A DNA stretch of 64,000 nt from Adiantum capillus-veneris (GCA_014529385.2 CM043966.1:91678587-91742586); one strand, 5' to 3'; numbered from the stretch's first letter, positions 1 to 12,338 are shown. Notes: generated by a model from the sequence alone, not told the origin. A program made the numbers and translations.

Positions 1-274
1 CACAGTTTGGCGGAATTTTCCTGATTGATGCAGGATAGTTAGAAGGATTGACACTCAATTTAAAAAGACTCAAGTGGGCAGAAAAACTTTGGACCATCGA
101 AGTTTTCTTCTTCAGTGGGACTGAAGATCCAGATCATATACCCAGGTAGGATCAGGCCCATGAGGGTAGGTCCAAAGTTTAGGGGACCAAAAGACGTCAT
201 CTTTTTTGATCCCCTGTCAGACCCACCAGTGGTAAAGAGGATGTTGATTTAGGGAACCACACATTGTATATATA

Positions 275-372
275 CATGAGTCCATCATGTATATAGTATG
301 AGTCCATCTTGTAGATAGTATGAGTCCATCTTGTATATAGTATGAGTCCATCTTGTACATAGAATGAGTCAG
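275..372. repeat. 22-bp tandem repeat, four imperfect copies
   Basis: Four copies of a unit of about 22 bp built on 'tatgagtccatcttgta' lie just left of the foldback element. The copies differ at one to three positions. The rest of positions 1-379 holds no ORF or recognisable element. Confidence 0.8.
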
Positions 373-379
373 CGTTGCA

Positions 380-1612
380 TCCATTAGAAAATTTCGGAGG
401 TCATTTGGAGGGCCTTGTAAGAAATTGTATTTCTCTCTCTAGAAACTTTTTTTAAAATGCACTTGCACTTTGTGAGTACGTCCAAAAGGACAACCAGACA
501 CTCTGAAAAGTAGATTTATATTCCCAATCGTCCTTGAAAACGGTCACTTTTTTATTTAATGCGAGCGTCTTTTTCAGGAGGCAGGTGCGGCGCATTCAAT
601 GCAGCTTACGTCATCACTGAAAGTTGAAAAGTCACAAACTATAAAATAGTGATAGATTTTGAGGATTTTGACACCACCAATGCATCCGGAACGCCAAAAT
701 ACCTTAAAAACGAATGTCTACTTGTCTCATTCCGACATCCGGAGAGGCAAAAAATGTCAAAAAACCCCCAAAAATGGACTTTTTACTAAAGGCGCGCGAG
801 GAGGCATTCTAAAATTTTAGAATGCCCCTCTGCGCGCCGTTAGTACAAAGCTTTTTTTAGTGATTTTTGGACACTTATCTTTCCTAAAAGCCCCTTTTTA
901 GAGGTTTTTGGACATTTTCCTCTCAAAAAGCTCCCTAAAAAGAGGAAAAAAGGGCCTTTTTACTAACGGCGCGCGAGGAGGCATTCCAAAATTTTGGAAT
1001 GCCCCCTCGCGCGCCATTAGTACAAAGCTCTTTTAAGTGATTTTTGGACACTTATCTTTCCAAAAAGCCCCTTTTTAGAGGTTTTTGGACATTTTCCTCT
1101 CAAAAAGCTCCCTAAAAAGAGGGAAAAAGGGCCTTTTTACTAACGGCGCGCGAAGAGGCATTCCAAAATTTTGAAATGCCCCCTCGCGCGCCGTTAGTAA
1201 AATGTTCTTTTAGGGGTGTTTGACATTTTTGGCCTCTTTGGATGTCTAAGCGAGGCAATTGGACATTCATTTCTAGGAGATATGTGTGTTCCGGACGCAT
1301 TGGCAGTATCAAAAGTTTCAAAATCTTCCACCACTTGATAGTTTTGTGACTTTTTGAGTTCTAGTGATGACGTATCCCGTATCAAATGCACCGCATCTAC
1401 CTTCTGAAAAAGGTGCTCGCATTAAATAAAAGAGAGTGCTCGTCTTCAAGGACCACTAGATTATTAAATGAGGAGAGGGACACCTTTTATATTTTTGTTA
1501 ATATCAATCTATTTTTCTACGTAACGTAGGCTCTTCTCTCATTGGAGGAGCTTATTTTCCTCTCTCTACCAAAAGGCCCTCCAAAAGACCTCCGAAATCT
1601 CCTAATGAACCT
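380..1612. mobile_element. Foldback element with terminal inverted arms of several hundred bp
   Basis: The left arm (about 380-785) and right arm (about 1200-1612) are long imperfect inverted copies of each other. Blocks such as 'atttcggaggtc' (near 392, complement near 1594), 'tttatttaatgcgagc' (near 551, complement near 1418) and 'catccgga' (near 683) pair across the element. The centre is filled by GC-rich hairpins. No transposase ORF is present, so it would be non-autonomous. The arms end near 'cattag/ctaatg', but no clear target duplication was found, so the superfamily is unresolved. Mutator-like long-TIR and foldback elements are both possible. The two short minus-strand ORFs here follow the repeat and are not taken as genes. 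Confidence 0.75.
791..1192. repeat. Three GC-rich palindromes at exact 177-bp spacing
   Basis: Palindromes of about 48 bp start with 'ggcgcgcgaggaggcatt' and end with its complement. They occupy 791-838, 968-1015 and 1145-1192. Between them lies a conserved spacer with 'gaggtttttggacattttcc'. The internal part of the foldback element is therefore itself a tandem repeat whose unit carries a strong hairpin. Confidence 0.85.
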
Positions 1613-1837
1613 TTGTATATACTATGGTTTTTTGACATGCTTGTGTAGTTTAATTGAGATGGTGATGATGATTGTCAAATTTCTGTTTTCAATGTTTTAA
1701 ATGTATATAGATTAGAGAACTTGCATGACAAAACAAAAGTAGTGTAATCACTAAAGCATTTTCATTAATTACAAACCCAGGGAAATGCAAAAAGTCTCTA
1801 TACTCCCACCCAGGAAAAGAAACTACTGTTAAAACAA

Positions 1838-2586
1838 GTTCAACTCCCCACTTTCAAGGGAGAAGGAACCAACTTAGAACGTGATGCCGAAGCATGGCTC
1901 GACGCCATGGATGATTATTTCTTGGCAGCAGGCACTGCTTCAGAAAATCAAGCAATGTTAGGAATGTTTCGACTCACCGGAGATGCCAAACTCTCATGGA
2001 AACAATATTGTAGAGATAAGCCTTCCACTAGTCCCTCTGGGAAAGAATGAAGCAGGCAATGAAAGAAAGATATCTTCCTCCAGCTCACCAAGCTATCAAA
2101 ATGAATGAGTTCTTCGCCCTCAAACAATTAGGGCTTAATTTGGAAGAGTATTATACCAAATATGTGTCTTTACGACGCTACACACCACCAATGACTATGA
2201 AACGACAGATTGCTCGTTTCTGTCAGGGTCTAAACAAACCTTTGAGTAGCCGCTTGGAAGCTATGAGACCCACCTCTATTCAAGATGCTCTTCTAAGAGC
2301 TAAACCACTTGCAGCTGAAGGAAATCCCCTTGCTAGGAGCTATTACAACTACAATAACTTTAGAGGAAGATCAAGGGGGAATTATAATCAAGGAGGTCAA
2401 CGGAGGGAAGTGTCAGCCACTATAGAACAGACCTTTCCAAACATCAGATGCTATGGATGCAATAGAATGGGACACTACAAGAGTCAATGTCTTGAGGGGA
2501 AAATTTCTCAAGTTGCTACCGAAACCACTCCTCAGACTCGGATAGGACAAGGAAATAATCAAAGAGGTAGAGGCAATAGAGGATGA
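1838..2586 (+). pseudogene. gag: Chromovirus 1 gag (capsid and nucleocapsid), broken
   Basis: Gag of a Ty3/gypsy retrotransposon, which packages the element RNA into virus-like particles. The frame opens at 1838 without a visible start and runs about 70 residues with the retrotransposon-gag signature (AEAWLDAMDDYF, then FRLTGDAKLSWKQY) to a stop at 2048. It resumes in another frame at 2047. A CCHC knuckle, CYGCNRMGHYKSQC, lies at 2449-2490, followed by a Gly/Arg-rich tail. The frameshift near 2040 and the stop at 2584 break the link to protease. No 5' LTR was found between the foldback element (ending near 1612) and this start. Confidence 0.85.
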
Positions 2587-3108
2587 GGCAGAGGAGCCAG
2601 ATCTTATGCTGCAGTAGGAGAGCCTACCTTGCTAGAGGAGGAAGATGAAAGAGCTACTCTTTTTGCCGCTATTGATAACCCTGGAGCTCGGCAACAGTAT
2701 GCTGTCATCCAAACCAATGCAAACAGAGAAGGTGAAAAATTTGAACTACTTATAGATTATGGCAGCACACACTCTTTTCTCTCCCCTAAATATTTAAGGA
2801 AACTTAAATTGAACCAATATCCCACCAAGAAATTAGTAGTAGAACTAGCCAATGGGAAAGAGGTTATATCTCAATTTACAGCCGGGGAAGTTGAGTTTGA
2901 ACTAGGGGGAACCCTGACTTCATCCTACTTTCAAACTCTACCAATAGGAATCTATGATGGTATTCTAGGAATGGATTGGTTAATAAAAAATCAAGCCCAA
3001 ATTCACTGTGCTCAAGGGAACTTAACCTTCAAAAATCACTTAGGAGAAGAAACATTAGTACAAGGACTAAATGGGAAACCTAAGGCTCATTTACTCAAGG
3101 CTAGTTGA
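2587..3108 (+). pseudogene. pro: Chromovirus 1 aspartic protease
   Basis: Retropepsin-like region in frame with the end of gag, separated from it by a single stop. The active-site motif reads DYGSTHSF at about 2755-2778, where the family normally has D-[ST]-G. Replacement of the Ser/Thr by Tyr would be expected to harm catalysis. The downstream ILGMDWL motif (near 2967) is the usual second conserved block. A stop at 3106-3108 separates it from the RT region. Confidence 0.85.
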
Positions 3109-3111
3109 CTT

Positions 3112-4540
3112 TTGAAGGGGTTGCGTAAAGAGCAACAGATCTTTGTAGTAAAACTTAATAAGGCAGATGATTCAAGGGACAACACAACTCCAGAATGGCT
3201 TAAAGAATTTTCGGATATATTTCCGGAAGATCTTTCGAATTTACCTCCTCCCAGGGATATAGACCACGAAATCGAAACCTTCCCAGGTAGTGAACCAATT
3301 TCAAAAAGACCCTACAAAATGTCCCTCCCTGAAGCTATTGAATTAAAAGAACAGCTTCGTCAGCTTATTGAACAGGGATCCATAAGACCAAGCATTTCAC
3401 CTTGGGGAGCGCCTGTTCTATTCCAAAAGAAGAAGGGTGGATCTTTACGTCTCGCATTGATTATAGGGGGCTTAACCAGGTATCAGTAAAGAATAAGTAC
3501 CCCATTCCTCGCATCGATGAATTGCTTGATAGGTTACATGGAGCCAAGGTATTCACAAAATTTGATCTCAGATCAGGTTACCATCAAATCCGGATTAAGG
3601 AGGCAGATATTTACAAAACTGCTTTCAACACCCGGTATGGGCATTATGAGTTCATACTGATGCCTTTTGGTCTTACGAATGCTCCAACTACTTTTAACCG
3701 TCTCATGCAGGATATATTCAGAGAATATCTGGATGATTTTGTGTTGGTGTTTTTCGATGATATCCTGGTATATTCTAAGGATGAAAAAGAGCATGAAGAC
3801 CATGTACGTAAAGTACTTCATCTTCTACGCCAACATCAGTTATATGCCAAGATGAGTAAATGTGTGTTTTCTACGCCAGAAGTTAGTTATCTTGGTTTTA
3901 TAATAAACCCGGAAGGAATTTCAATAGACCCCGCAAAGATTAAAGATATGATAGACTGGCCACAACCCAAAACGGTCAGTGAGATTCGAGGATTTTTGGG
4001 CATTACAGGATGGTATAGAACCTTCGTCAAAGATTATGTAGTTATCGTCTCACCCCTGACGCAGCTACTTAAAAAGATAGCCAAACGTACATGGGGAAAG
4101 GAACAGGAGGATTGTTTCTTCAAATTAAAACATAATCTCACATTAGCTCTTGTACTCAAACTTCCTGACTTCACTCAAGAGTTTGAAGTAGTAACAGATG
4201 CCAGCGGTCTTGCTATAGGAGGAGTCTTAAACCAAGAAGGCAGACCAGTCGCCTTTACTTCGCGAAAATTAAGAACCCATGAGCTGAAATTATCCAACTC
4301 ATGATCTGGAACTCCTAGCTGTCATCCATGCCCTAAAACTCTGGAGGCACTATCTTCTAGGAGGTAAGTTCCAGCTAATCACCGATCATCAGAGTCTAAA
4401 ATGGATTTTCTCACAAGCGACACTCAACATGAGGCAGAGAAGATGGATAGAACGCCTACAGGAATATGACTTTGAAATAAAATATAAACCAGGGAAAGAG
4501 AATGTGGTTGTTGACGCTCTTAGCCGTAAGGTTTTTCTTG
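3112..4540 (+). pseudogene. Chromovirus 1 reverse transcriptase and RNase H
   Basis: The RT starts with the linker and fingers (DIDHEIETFPGSEPISKRPYKM), changes frame near 3440-3480, then runs through palm and thumb to 4304. The catalytic box is FFDDILVYS near 3751-3777, with both Asp residues kept. RNase H follows ([12 protein letters not shown] near 4195), shifts frame near 4300, and continues with LLAVIHALKLWRHYLLG and DHQSLKW. VVDALSR near 4510 marks its end. This is the standard order for plant Ty3/gypsy pol. Two frameshifts make it non-functional as it stands. Confidence 0.9.
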
Positions 4541-6018
4541 GGTCTATTTCCACAGTCGACAATCGAATCCTAAACAAGGTTAAGGAAGCTTCACTAGAAG
4601 ATAAAGGATTATCAAGAACTTCTACAGGTTATCAAACAACAGAACCTAAAGGAGAAAGAGAAAGACAGAATCAAGGATTATTCACTTGAGGATGGACTTC
4701 TTTATTATAAGTATTGGCTTTACATTCCTAAAAATCCAACATTAAAGGAGTTAATCCTTTATAAAGGACACAACGCCCCAGTTGCCGGCCATCCTGGTTA
4801 TGCAAAGACCCTTAATGCCATAAAGAAAAGTTATTTCTGGCCAGAAATGAAAGGAGATATACTTTGCTACATCAGACAATGCTTATCCTGTCAAAGGATT
4901 AAGGCTGAACGAGTAATGATGCCAGGGAAACTTCAACCTCTGGACATTCCTCAAATGAAGTGGGAACTCATTAGCATGGACTTTGTAACAGTCCTTCCCA
5001 CTGTTCAAGGGGGTTATGACTCCATTATGGTGGTAGTGGATATGCTGACTAAAGTCTCCCACTTGATGCCTGTAAAACCAACTTACATTGCATCAGACAT
5101 AAGCCGTCTCTTTATCAAAGAGACATGGGCTTCCTAAGAGAATAGTCAGTGACAAAGATGCAAAATTCACTTCAAAATTCTGGAAAGCTTTATTTGAATC
5201 CTTAGGAACTCAGCTATGTTTCAGTACATCCTATCACCCTCAGCTAGACGGCCAGATAGAAAGAGTAAGTCAAGTTATTGAAGACATCCTTAGAGCCTAT
5301 TGTGGTAGGGAACCCCGGAAATGGATCCAATTTCTTCCTCTGGTGGAATTCACCTATAACTCTTCCTTTCATCAAAGCATTGGGATGTCACCATTTAATG
5401 CTCTTTATGGGCATGAATGTATATCACCCCTAAACTTTTCTAACCCTACTACAAGAGTAGAAGCTTCAAAACAAATGTTGGAGGAGATGGATGCCCAACC
5501 AAAGCCATAAGACAAGACATTCAGGCAGCCAAGGACGCCAGAAACAGTATGCTGATCAAAAACAGTCTGATAGGGTTTTCAAACAAGGAGATAAAGTATT
5601 CCTAAGGGTTCGGCCAAAAAGAAGCACTCTATCCTTGGGAAAATACAAAAACCTAAGCCCCAGATACTGTGGACCTTATGAAGTGATTAAAGTAATCAGT
5701 GATCAAGCTTATAAACTAAAATTTCCTGAGCACCTCAAGGTCCATAATGTATTCCATATCAGTCTTCTAAAACCCTACATCCCAAATCCAAATCACACTC
5801 TAGATGACGAATAGATTGTGATGCAGAAGCAAGGAATTCTTGAACTCCAACCAGATTGTATTCTCGACACTAGGGAAAGGAGTCTGAGAAACAGGGTTAT
5901 CAGAGAATATTTAGTCAAATGGAAGGACTACCCCACCGAACACATGCAGTATCACTTCGCAAAGATTTTCCCAATTTTGGTTGAGATGAGGACATCTCAA
6001 TTCCTCAAGTTGGAGTGA
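4541..6018 (+). pseudogene. Chromovirus 1 integrase with C-terminal chromodomain
   Basis: The HHCC zinc-binding domain lies near 4770-4905 (AGHPGYAKT and CLSCQR). The catalytic core follows, with Asp in SMDF near 4975, Asp in SDKDAKF near 5150 and Glu in DGQIERV near 5258. The GPY module is near 5668 (YCGPYEVI) and the chain ends VHNVFHISLLKPY. A chromodomain-like stretch (REYLVKWKDYP near 5905) identifies a chromovirus; the family uses this domain to bind modified histones during integration. The frame changes several times (near 5137 and 5500) and a stop lies at 5812. Confidence 0.85.
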
Positions 6019-6600
6019 TTGTAAGGTTTCCAGTTTCCGAAACCTTAAAAATTGTACAAAGCCTGTAAAATTAAATGGAAAACCATTGTTGAAGGATTCA
6101 AACACGGCTAATCTTGGTATTTTTGGAATCATAAGCAGAGCTTTACTATGTTTAGTAATTTTCAGAATCTGAATCCAATAAAAATTGGAAAAGTTACAGA
6201 CCCTGGAAGATTAAATAGGAATTCAATAAGCAATGAAAATTGGTTTCAGTAATAATCATTAACATGGACTTTTTACACTAAGGTTCTAGAATTAACTGGA
6301 AATTCCAATTTTCATCATTAGAATCTGCAAAAATCAACCAAAGTAAATTCTGGAAGGTATGGGGGCTATGTGGAAGCTGGGGGAACCTGCCAAGGACAGA
6401 GATAGCATCAGGTGGTGCAAATTGCAAGCCGGGGGGCTGCTTGGAGTGTGGAAACCTGCCACAAGCTGCCCGGTGCCTAGAAAAAGCTACAAAAAGGACC
6501 CTTTCTCTTCATAATTTCTTAGACTCAGAGCCTTGATACTCTCTCTCTCATCTAGAGAGAACACTATGCAAAAATCATTAGATTAATCTCTAATTGATTA
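6019..6600 (+). other. 3' untranslated region and possible LTR start of chromovirus 1
   Basis: No ORF. A purine-rich run 'aaggtatgggggctatg' at about 6355-6371 could be a polypurine tract followed by an LTR starting 'tgtggaagctggg'. No matching 5' copy exists in the window, so the LTR cannot be confirmed. Confidence 0.3.
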
Positions 6601-6719
6601 ACCTAAATAATAATTAGTCTAATCCTTCTTAATTAGCAAGTTTAGATTAAGTTATTTTGTTCATAAATAAAAAAATTAGGCCTATGTATACTCATAAACC
6701 CTCTCTTAATTAATTATTC

Positions 6720-7905
6720 TCTACTGGTGAGTTATTTATTAGTGGTTAACTAGGTGTTAGAAAACCCGTGATAATTAGGGGAAGGTTAGATAATTAATTT
6801 ACCTAATTACTTTAGCAAAAATACTCTATTTTAGTACAAATTAAATAGGGGAAATTAGTAAATTGATTTGAAATGTTGTGAGTTATTTATTAGTGGTTAA
6901 TTAGGTGTTAAGTAACCTATGGTAATTATGAAAAGCTCAGATAATTAATTTATCTAATTACTATAGCAAAAATCATCTATTTGTAGGACAAATTAAATAG
7001 GGAAATTAGTAAAATGATTTCAAATGCTGTGAGTTATTTATCATTGGTTAATTAGGTGTTAAGAAACTTGTGATAATTAGGAGAAGCTCAGATAATTAAT
7101 TTATCTATATACTATAGCAAAAATCTTTTATTTTTAGGACAAATTAAATAGTGGAAATAAGTAAATTGATTTTAAATGCTATGAGTTATTTATTAGTGGC
7201 TAATTAGGTGTTAAGAACCCCATGGTAATTAGGAAAAGCTCAAATAATTAGTTTACTTAATTACTTTAGAAGAAATACTCTGTTTTTTTGCACAATTTCA
7301 ATAGGTAAAATTAGCAAATAAATTTAAATTGAATGGAGATATTTATTGCAAGTAAATTAGATGTTAGGAAACCCATGATAATTAGGAAAATCCCAAATAA
7401 TTAATTTAACTAAATAATTTATCATAAACACTCTATTTTGTGGACAATTTAAATAGGGGAAATTACCAAATAGCTTCAAATTGAATTGAGCTATTTATCA
7501 GAGGTTCAATAGATGTTAGTAAGCCTTTGATAATTAGGACAAGCTCAAATAATCAATTTAGTTAATTACTTTAGCATAGATACTCTATTTTTGGATAATT
7601 TAAATAAGGGAAATTAGCAAATAGATTCAAATTGAATTGAGATATTTATCAGAGGTTCATTAGATGTTAGGAAACTTGTGATAATTAGGAAAAGCTCAAA
7701 TAATTAATCTAGCTAATTACTCTAGCATAAATACTCTGTTTTTTGATAACTTAAATAGGTGAAATTAGCAAATCGATTCAAATTGTATTGAGTTATTTAT
7801 TAGAGGTTAATTAGACTTTGGAGAACTCATGATAATTATGTGACCATCAGAAAATTATTTTAACCAAATATCCCAGTAAAATTAAATATTTTTATAGGAA
7901 AATAA
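6720..7905. repeat. AT-rich tandem array, about eight units of 152 bp
   Basis: The phrase 'gagttatttattagtggtta' or a close variant recurs near 6726, 6879, 7029, 7181, 7333, 7488, 7639 and 7789, giving a period of about 152 bp. Each unit carries 'gataattaggaaaagctcaaataatt' type sequence. The first four units are more alike than the last four. No ORF lies inside. The array sits between the end of chromovirus 1 and the short ORF at 8302, so it may belong to the leader or UTR of a retroelement. Confidence 0.85.
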
Positions 7906-8301
7906 AAGGGGAAATATAGTAAATTAACCCAGCAGAAACCTTTGATATCAATATCAAAGGAATAACACACCTTGGGGAATACATGATAAATATCCCAACC
8001 TTAGGTAAATAGTTTAGGTATGTATCTTCAATAAGAATCACCAATTCTTGTATAAAATGGGCAAGGGAAATTAGGAAATGAATTTATCTAATTGCCAAAT
8101 AAATACACGAGGTCCAAAATCATTATTGAAGAGTGGGGAAAATTACTTATAGCATAAATAAGTTATAGAAGGAATATATCCTCAAATTGACTATTAAGAT
8201 ACCTATTTATTCCAAAAATCCTTATTTTTGGGTAAACAAGGAAAAAGAAGACTATTCAATTAAGCTTCTAATGGATTAAGTCTTTTTATAAGGCTGTCGA
8301 C

Positions 8302-8463
8302 ATGGCTCCCAAGAGAACCAGGGGAAATCCTCTGACTGAAGCAGAGGATGTTAGTAACAAGCGAAACAAAGCAACTAATGACCATGAAGCAGGGCCTAGC
8401 CATATGCCAACGGAGGAGAGTCTACGGGCACCTGCCCCACAGCACATGGACGAGCAGTCCTAG
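8302..8463 (+). CDS. Short ORF starting MAPKR, possible gag N-terminus
   Basis: Intact 53-codon frame, rich in Lys, Arg, Glu and Pro, with no recognised domain. It could be the start of the gag of the truncated chromovirus further right. A similar start, MAPKR, occurs on the minus strand near 23,240 behind a TATA box, so it may be a common retroelement gag opening. This is inference only; it could also be a chance ORF. Confidence 0.3.
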   Translation: MAPKRTRGNPLTEAEDVSNKRNKATNDHEAGPSHMPTEESLRAPAPQHMDEQS

Positions 8464-9837
8464 GTGGATTTCTATTATGTTCATTAATAGCTTTTAAAGT
8501 TCATTTTAAGTTAAGCATTGCATATGTAAGGTTAGGAAGGATAAAGTGGCTGTAAATGGAAGGTAACTTACACGAAACTCATGAGCAATGATTATAACTA
8601 GGAAAGAAATGATTGGGTTATGACTGATTGACCTAGGAAAGAAATGTTTGACCATCCTTAAGACAGATTGTCTCAAGACACCTCTGATTCCTTGGAAATA
8701 TTTTACTCCAGGTAATGAGTAATGATGGAGATACCATCATGGAAGAGTCGGTTACCTCGGCACGTATGGAGTCTTTACCCCGTTTTTGTTTATGTTTATG
8801 GATAGTACTTTCAAGTTTATCCTAGAGGAACCGCCCGGTTGTATGGGCAAATGGTTTTTGGGGTATGGATGCCCGGATTTTGGGTGATGACTTTTTCCAC
8901 CCCGGTTTTTATAAATAAGGAATGGGTCCCGTTTTTCACCCCTGTATAGGTGGTCTTGAGACAAGTTAGTACTGGTCAGAGATACTTCAGAATGACAGTA
9001 CCTTGTCTTAAGTCTAAAGATGTTTGTTTTTTTAAAGAATGTCTTCAATACTATTTTTAAAGGTTGTCTTAATGAAATGCAGTTTTGAAAGTTAAAAGGA
9101 ATCATTGTTTTAATTGTGAAAAGAATGTGGTAGTAATTAAACAACACAAAAATCATGTGTGAGTGCGGGGTGGTAAGTGGGGATTGACTAAGGTTGTCAA
9201 TTATGGATCGGTGGACCTGATTAGTTAGGTAACTATCCATTCCCGCGCACTAAAATGTTTAGAAACTTCTTCACTTAGACGAGGAATCCACCAACGACTG
9301 TACCCTCACATATGCTAGGGGGAAAAAAGCGTTGGCTAAGGAAACCTTAATCTAAAGGATGAAGATATAGGGCCGGGTTTTATTTTATTTTAGTCCCGTT
9401 TCCACTGCGAGACAAGACTAGATCTCTTCTAGGGCTATAAACCTAAACCATTGCCAATGGTAAGGGTGAATTCCCTGGAATTTTTCTTGTTTAAGTACTC
9501 TCACTTTAGTAGGCCTAGAGACCTGTCAATGGTACCATCCTGTTTTTGGTGTCGGCGGGATTGGGAACCTTACATAAGAGCTATAGAGCCGTCTTCTATA
9601 TTTGAAAAAGAGGTGTGGAAATAGTAATGGTGTAAAGAGCTGGTTGACGGGCATAGTTAAGAGGTACAGAGACGTCTTCTATATTTAACAAAAAGCTGTG
9701 GAAATTCTATATTTAATTAAAAATCTATTCAAAAGAATATATCGAATTGCACTAATATAGATGGTTTTATGTACCGGTTATAAAACCTCTGTCCGGGACA
9801 AGGTTTTTGGTCCACCTATTCATGCATCCACCCTAAT
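8464..9837. other. Non-coding stretch, no recognisable element
   Basis: No supported ORF; the 162-codon minus-strand frame at 8752-9240 has no family features. A TATA-like 'tttataaataagg' lies near 8909-8921. A direct repeat of about 40 bp based on 'gccgtcttctatattt' occurs near 9590 and 9668. The stretch may be UTR or LTR remnant of the neighbouring gypsy elements. Confidence 0.4.
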
Positions 9838-11909
9838 AAAAAGATGGCCTAAACCAAGGAATGTTCATGAGTTAAGAAGATTTATAGGTATGTGAGCATA
9901 CTATAGACACTTTATAGAAAAGTTTTCACTAATAATAGGACCATTACATGACGTAACAAAGAAAAACATAAGGTACACATGGTCTGCCAAGGAGAAAAAT
10001 TCTTTCAAAAAGCTTAAAGAAAAGCTTATCTCTCAACCTATGCTTACACTACCGGATCTCTCAAAGCCATTTAAGGTCCACTGTGATGCTTGTGGTGATT
10101 TCTTTGGAGCTGTTTTGCTTCAAGAAGGGCATGCTATAGGCTATGAAAGTCGAAGGCTCGACCCTATTGAGCAAGCTCTAGGCATATATGAAAAGTAACT
10201 CCTCGCAGTTGTACATGCCTTGGACTCTTGGAAGCACTATTTATTGGGGACTCCTTTCATTCTGCAAGCGGATCACCAAAGTCTTAAGTATTTCATGATG
10301 CAGACTAAGCTCTCCGACAAACAAATGAGGTGGGCAAATTGCCTTTTGCAATTTCATTTTCATATTGCTCACATTGCTGGCAAGCATAATCAAGTAGCCG
10401 ATGCACTCTCAAGACGGCCCAGAGTGAATGCGTTTTCCATAGCAACTAACAATGATCTACCTTCTATGATAGATGAGTACGCTATTGATCCCGATTTTAG
10501 AGATGTGATTTCAGCCCTTGCATTCGGGAAGAAAGAGGAACCGTTTACTCTACAAGATGCGTATCTTCTCTATAGCAATAGACTATGTGTTACTAACTCA
10601 CTACCTAAGAAAGTAATCTATGAATCTCATGCTCCTCCTTATGCGGGGCATAAAGGGATTCTGTCTACCCTAAAAGGGATTGAAACATATTTCTATTGGC
10701 CTACCATGAAAGCAAACATACAAGAGTATGTTTCTAAATATGCGGTATGCCAAAAGACAAAGTTTGATAGAGGGAAGCAACTTGGATTTCTTTAACCTTT
10801 GCCAATCCCTAATTCACCATGGGAGAGCATATCCATGGATTTTAACTTTGGATTGCCTAAGTCTATCCATGGGAATATGGGAATATGGACGATAGTAGAC
10901 AGGTTTAGTAAACAAGCTCACTTTATACCTATCAAAAAGACTATCAAATCCCATCAAATGGCAACCCTCTTCATTTCACAAATCTTCAAGTATCATGGCT
11001 TGCCAATGTCCATAGTGTTGGATAGAGATCCTAGAATGACCAGTAATTTCTGGAAGGATCTCTTTGAGAATTTAGGAACAAGGCTAAACTTCTCTTTGGC
11101 CTATCACCCGCAAACGGATGGCGAAAGTGAAATAGCTAGCCTAACAATTCTCAATCTACTAAAAGCCTATGTAACGGAAGTAGATCAAAGATACCAATGG
11201 GAGAAGTACTTACCCTTAGTGGAGTATGCCTACTGTACATACTTACACGGGAAAAGCAGCTTTTGAGGTAATTGAGGGAAGATCAGAAAGTCCCTTGCTA
11301 CTTAAGGTACACAAGAAGATCTTCGCTGCAGATGACTATAGCCGAGACCTACAAGAATCTTATCAAAAGACTAAGGATGCTATCTCTATCTCACAGCAAA
11401 GGCAAAAGGCTGCTGCTGACAAGCAGAGAAGAGCCCAAGCCCTTAAAGAAAATGATTGGGTCTTATTAAAATTTCCCAAGGTTCAATTAAGGCACACGAC
11501 AGGTAAGAATCCTACGGGACACCAAAAGTACTATGCTAAGCTAGCAAAAAGGTATTATGGTCTCTTCCTGATAATTAGGCCAATCAATGAGATGGCCTAT
11601 CGACTCAAGTTGCCCAGTCAATTGCTCATACACAATGATTTTCATGTGAGCCTACTAAAGCCTTACAGAGGAGAGCCACCTCAAGAACCAACTATAGAAG
11701 ACCCATCAGAGATTGTGGACCAAGAAGAGGTGTTGTAGCCCGAGTCCATTCTCCGATATGAAGACAAGGTACTAAGAGGCGGTAAGACTATCCAACGATA
11801 TCTTATGAAGTTTAAGAATTATCCTTTTGAAGATGCTAGATGGATACAAGGCATACAATTAAAGGATAACCTAAACCTTGTCAATGCTTCCAATGCTTCC
11901 CTAGAGTAA
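9838..11909 (+). pseudogene. pol: Chromovirus 2, 5'-truncated pol (RT end, RNase H, integrase, chromodomain)
   Basis: The first recognisable residues are the RT thumb (KRWPKPRNVHELRRFIG), so gag, protease and most of the RT are missing. RNase H follows (VHCDACGDFFGAVL; HQSLKYF; VADALSRRPR). The integrase has AGHKG, then YVSKYAVCQ, where the first Cys of the zinc pair is Tyr. The core keeps Asp in SMDF, Asp in DRDPRM and Glu in DGESEI. The tail ends NDFHVSLLKPY, and a degenerate chromodomain-like end (YLMKFKNYP) lies near 11,800. Stops at about 9895, 10,198, 10,795 and 11,736 and a frameshift near 11,240 break it. A piece of the same family lies at 50,809-50,960. Confidence 0.88.
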
Positions 11910-12338
11910 GAAAAATGTACAAATGTTTAAAATGAACAAAGTTTTTGTCTTCTAAGACTCTTTTTTTCTTTATTATGCACAAAAATGAAGTAGTATGCAT
12001 GCTTAGATCAAGTTTGCAGAGATGATGTCTCCCGAACATTAAGTAGAGCTTGTCACTCTACTATGGAAGACTGATAGGACTAATGTGCAGACATGCTTGC
12101 GGCGGCAGCTTAGGCTCTCAAGCACCAAATGAACTAGTCATCCATTTTGGAACGATGTCGTAGGGTAACATAGGGATCCTCTACCCACGACCAAAAAGAC
12201 TAATGACTATGCTTTATCTTCTCTACCCCATAGTTGAGGACAACTATGATTTCAAGATAGAGGTAATGTCCTAATAGTGAATATCTAATTCTCCTAATTG
12301 ATTTTCTCATCTTAAACTGATCATTTAATATGGGGAAG
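11910..12338 (+). other. 3' untranslated region of chromovirus 2
   Basis: No ORF. It ends in the purine-rich 'aatatggggaag' just before 'tgccaggggag', which could be the polypurine tract and the start of the 3' LTR. Confidence 0.4.

Noticed and set aside
275-372. Regularly spaced repeats as a possible CRISPR array
   Set aside because: The 22-bp units are contiguous, with no spacers, and the context is a plant genome.
3573-3855. ORFs on both strands inside the chromovirus RT
   Set aside because: Shadows of the RT frame.
8752-9240. 162-codon minus-strand ORF
   Set aside because: No domain or conserved pattern; it lies in a non-coding stretch beside gypsy elements.
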